Shown here: in pieces, positions 18,035 through 20,713 of the stretch
Numbering within the stretch: position 1 is the stretch's first letter
How the letters are laid out: every line of letters starts with the position of its first letter
Assembly: GCA_032718475.1 (NCBI GenBank)
Contig: JAUCBJ010003556.1
Location: 1-20,713, forward strand
DNA length: 20,713 bases
Direction of reading: 5' to 3'
DNA from: Nemertoderma westbladi
Taxonomy: Eukaryota > Xenacoelomorpha > Nemertodermatida > Nemertodermatidae
Notes under the pieces: model-generated
What the model saw: only the letters and a program-made list of their open reading frames with translations
Told to the model about the DNA's origin: nothing
Database searches by the model: none
Position numbers and translations under genes: made by a program

Positions 18035-20273
18035 GTAAGTAATGTGTGCGGATTGTAGAACCTGTTTGTAAGTAATGTCTGCGGGTTACAGAACCTGTTT
18101 GTAAGTAATGTCTGCGGGTTACAGAACCTGTTTGTAAGTAATGTCTGCGGGTTACAGAACCTGTTTGTAAGTAATGTGTGCGGGTTACAGAACCTGTTTG
18201 TAAGTAATGTGTGCGGGTTGCAGAACCTGTTTGTAAGTAATGTGTGCGGGTTGCAGAACCTGTTTGTAAGTAATGTGTGCGGGTTGCAGAACCTGTTTGT
18301 AAGTAATGTGTGCGGGTTGCAGAAACTGTTTGTAAGTAATGTGTGCGGGTTGCAGAAACTGTTTGTAAGTAATGTGTGCGGGTTACAGAACCTGTTTGTA
18401 AGTAATGTGTGCGGGTTACAGAACCTGTTTGTAAGTAATGTGTGCGGGTTACAGAACCTGTTTGTAAGTAATGTGTGCGGGTTACAGAACCTGTTTGTAA
18501 GTAATGTGTGCGGGTTACAGAACCTGTTTGTAAGTAATGTGTGCGGGTTACAGAACCTGTTTGTAAGTAATGTGTGCGGGTTACAGAACCTGTTTGTAAG
18601 TAATGTGTGCGGGTTGCAGAACCTGTTTGTAAGTAATGTGTGCGGGTTGCAGAAACTGTTTGTAAGTAATGTGTGCGGGTTGCAGAACCTGTTTGTAAGT
18701 AATGTGTGCGGGTTGCAGAAACTGTTTGTAAGTAATGTGTGCGGGTTGCAGAAACTGTTTGTAAGTAATGTGTGCGGGTTGCAGAAACTGTTTGTAAGTA
18801 ATGTGTGCGGGTTGCAGAACCTGTTTGTAAGTAATGTGTGCGGGTTGCAGAAACTGTTTGTAAGTAATGTGTGCGGGTTGCAGAAACTGTTTGTAAGTAA
18901 TGTGTGCGGGTTGCAGAAACTGTTTGTAAGTAATGTGTGCGGGTTGCAGAACCTGTTTGTAAGTAATGTGTGCGGGTTGCAGAACCTGTTTGTAAGTAAT
19001 GTGTGCGGGTTACAGAACCTGTTTGTAAGTAATGTGTGCGGGTTGCAGAACCTGTTTGTAAGTAATGTGTGCGGGTTACAGAACCTGTTTGTAAGTAATG
19101 TGTGCGGGTTGCAGAACCTGTTTGTAAGTAATGTGTGCGGGTTGCAGAACCTGTTTGTAAGTAATGTGTGCGGGTTGCAGAAACTGTTTGTAAGTAATGT
19201 GTGCGGGTTACAGAACCTGTTTGTAAGTAATGTGTGCGGGTTACAGAACCTGTTTGTAAGTAATGTGTGCGGGTTACAGAACCTGTTTGTAAGTAATGTG
19301 TGCGGGTTACAGAACCTGTTTGTAAGTAATGTGTGCGGGTTACAGAACCTGTTTGTAAGTAATGTGTGCGGGTTGCAGAACCTGTTTGTAAGTAATGTGT
19401 GCGGGTTACAGAACCTGTTTGTAAGTAATGTGTGCGGGTTGCAGAACCTGTTTGTAAGTAATGTGTGCGGGTTGCAGAACCTGTTTGTAAGTAATGTGTG
19501 CGGGTTGCAGAAACTGTTTGTAAGTAATGTGTGCGGGTTACAGAACCTGTTTGTAAGTAATGTGTGCGGGTTACAGAACCTGTTTGTAAGTAATGTGTGC
19601 GGGTTACAGAACCTGTTTGTAAGTAATGTGTGCGGGTTACAGAACCTGTTTGTAAGTAATGTGTGCGGGTTACAGAACCTGTTTGTAAGTAATGTGTGCG
19701 GGTTGCAGAACCTGTTTGTAAGTAATGTGTGCGGGTTACAGAACCTGTTTGTAAGTAATGTGTGCGGGTTGCAGAACCTGTTTGTAAGTAATGTGTGCGG
19801 GTTACAGAACCTGTTTGTAAGTAATGTGTGCGGGTTGCAGAACCTGTTTGTAAGTAATGTGTGCGGGTTGCAGAACCTGTTTGTAAGTAATGTGTGCGGG
19901 TTGCAGAAACTGTTTGTAAGTAATGTGTGCGGGTTACAGAACCTGTTTGTAAGTAATGTGTGCGGGTTACATATCCTGTTTGTAAGTAATATGTGCGGGT
20001 TACAGAACCTGTTTGTAAGTTATGTGTGCGGGTTACAGAACCTGTTTGTAAGTAATGTGTGCGGGTTACAGAACCTGTTTGTAAGTAATGTGTGCGGGTT
20101 GCAGAACCTGTTTGTAAGTAATGTGTGCGGGTTACAGAACCTGTTTGTAAGTAATGTGTGCGGGTTGCAGAACCTGTTTGTAAGTAATGTGTGCGGGTTA
20201 CAGAACCTGTTTGTAAGTAATGTGTGCGGGTTGCAGAAGCTGTTTGTAAGTAATGTGTGCGGGTTGCAGAACT
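18025..20273 (+). repeat. 33-bp minisatellite made of an exon end plus a GTAAGT donor
   Basis: 68 complete units of exactly 33 bp (18025 to 20268) plus about 5 bases. The unit holds 10 exonic bases (GAACCTGTTT) and 23 intronic bases beginning GTAAGT. Every unit I read keeps GTAAGT. Variation is mostly at three sites: AACCTG/AAACTG, TTACAG/TTGCAG, and GTCTGC/GTGTGC; the GTCTGC form is confined to units near the left end. Each unit also has TTACAG or TTGCAG followed by 9 bases and then GTAAGT. A 707-codon open frame across it is an artefact of 33 being a multiple of 3. Confidence 0.97.
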
Positions 20274-20363
20274 TATCGGTCATGGGCCGAGCCATGTAGA
20301 CAGTGTAGCTTTAACATAATGTTTACTGTATCGGGTTTTCAATCTGTAGGACGAATTAATATC

Positions 20364-20443
20364 AAACAAAAGATAAATAAACTAAACAAAAGATAAATAA
20401 ACTAAACAAAAGATAAATAAACTAAACAAGAAATAAATAAGCT
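20364..20443. repeat. 20-bp tandem repeat, four units
   Basis: Units of AAACAAAAGATAAATAAACT begin at 20364, 20384, 20404 and 20424. The fourth has changes (AAACAAGAAATAAATAAGCT). Confidence 0.95.
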
Positions 20444-20545
20444 AGTGAACTCTATTAATTATTATTATTATATTCAAGTTCAATAGGGCGACGCTATAAG
20501 TCGCTACATTTAATTGTTCGATCTGTAGGGCCACTGGCACTGGGA

Positions 20546-20566
20546 GGGGGGGGGGGGGGGGGGGGG
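20546..20566. repeat. poly-G run, 21 bases
   Basis: An uninterrupted run of 21 G, preceded by GGGA. Such runs form G-quadruplexes and are often miscounted by sequencers, so the true length is uncertain. Confidence 0.9.
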
Positions 20567-20713
20567 TGTCTTAGCCTCTTCTCGATAATCAAACTTGACT
20601 TAATAAATTAGGAAAGGCCAGGTAATTATCAATATTAACTTACAACAATTTAATAAATTAGTAGGCGATAAAGACTCAGCACTGTGAACAATAAAAATGA
20701 AAAATTATAATTT

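Larger units (their letters stand above)
20274..20713 (+). other. intron sequence after the array, no exon found
   Basis: AT-rich apart from simple repeats. TAG words at 20347 and 20526 were checked as acceptors for the next exon; neither is followed by an FN3 or Ig start in phase. The next exon is presumably beyond the window. Confidence 0.65.

Noticed and set aside
18176-20299. 707-codon open frame with an 11-residue repeat
   Set aside because: It is the 33-bp intronic array read in one frame, out of frame with exon J. A repeat coil protein is not supported.
20526-20566. Possible next exon after CTGTAG
   Set aside because: In the required phase it would read WPLALGG and then poly-Gly from the G run, unlike the start of an Ig or FN3 domain.

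Overview
The window looks like invertebrate animal nuclear DNA. It carries a GT-AG-spliced, multi-exon muscle-type gene built of immunoglobulin (Ig) and fibronectin type III (FN3) domains, an intronless DnaJ subfamily B chaperone gene on the other strand, several tRNA-derived SINE-like fragments, and three long minisatellite arrays in AT-rich DNA. Nothing bacterial or viral was seen. I cannot name the species. The Ig-FN3-FN3-Ig-FN3-FN3 order matches the core of twitchin/projectin better than the vertebrate titin super-repeats.

Layout. 1-4033: 35-bp minisatellite, about 115 units; the first 95 are identical. 4034-5581: AT-rich, no gene seen. 5582-5703: short 36-37-bp repeat covering the stop codon and 3' end of the DnaJ gene. 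5668-6732 (-): complete DNAJB1/4/5-type chaperone ORF. 6733-8764: non-coding, with a candidate promoter and small repeats. 8765-18034 (+): ten exons of a giant Ig/FN3 protein, entering in the middle of an Ig domain and continuing past the right edge. All exon phases join to one uninterrupted reading frame of about 580 codons. Its introns hold a 66-bp perfect inverted repeat, SINE-like fragments, a 4.5-kb minisatellite (12676-17141, 51/55-bp units) and the start of a 2.2-kb minisatellite (18025-20273, 33-bp units). 20274-20713: downstream intron with a 20-bp repeat and a 21-G run.

The main observation: both intronic arrays begin inside the last bases of an exon and repeat the exon-intron boundary itself. 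One array carries about 82 intact copies of the exon end plus its GT donor. The other carries 68 copies of an exon end plus a GTAAGT donor. In the DnaJ gene, a smaller repeat likewise begins in the last codons and copies the stop-codon/AATAAA region. So three separate tandem repeats are anchored at exon 3' ends and multiply an RNA-processing signal. I do not know of this as a described arrangement; whether the extra donors are used, bind U1 without splicing, or are inert is untested.

Because the first Ig exon needs an upstream exon and none is visible in 1-8764, the DnaJ gene may lie nested, antisense, inside a large intron of the Ig/FN3 gene. That is inference.
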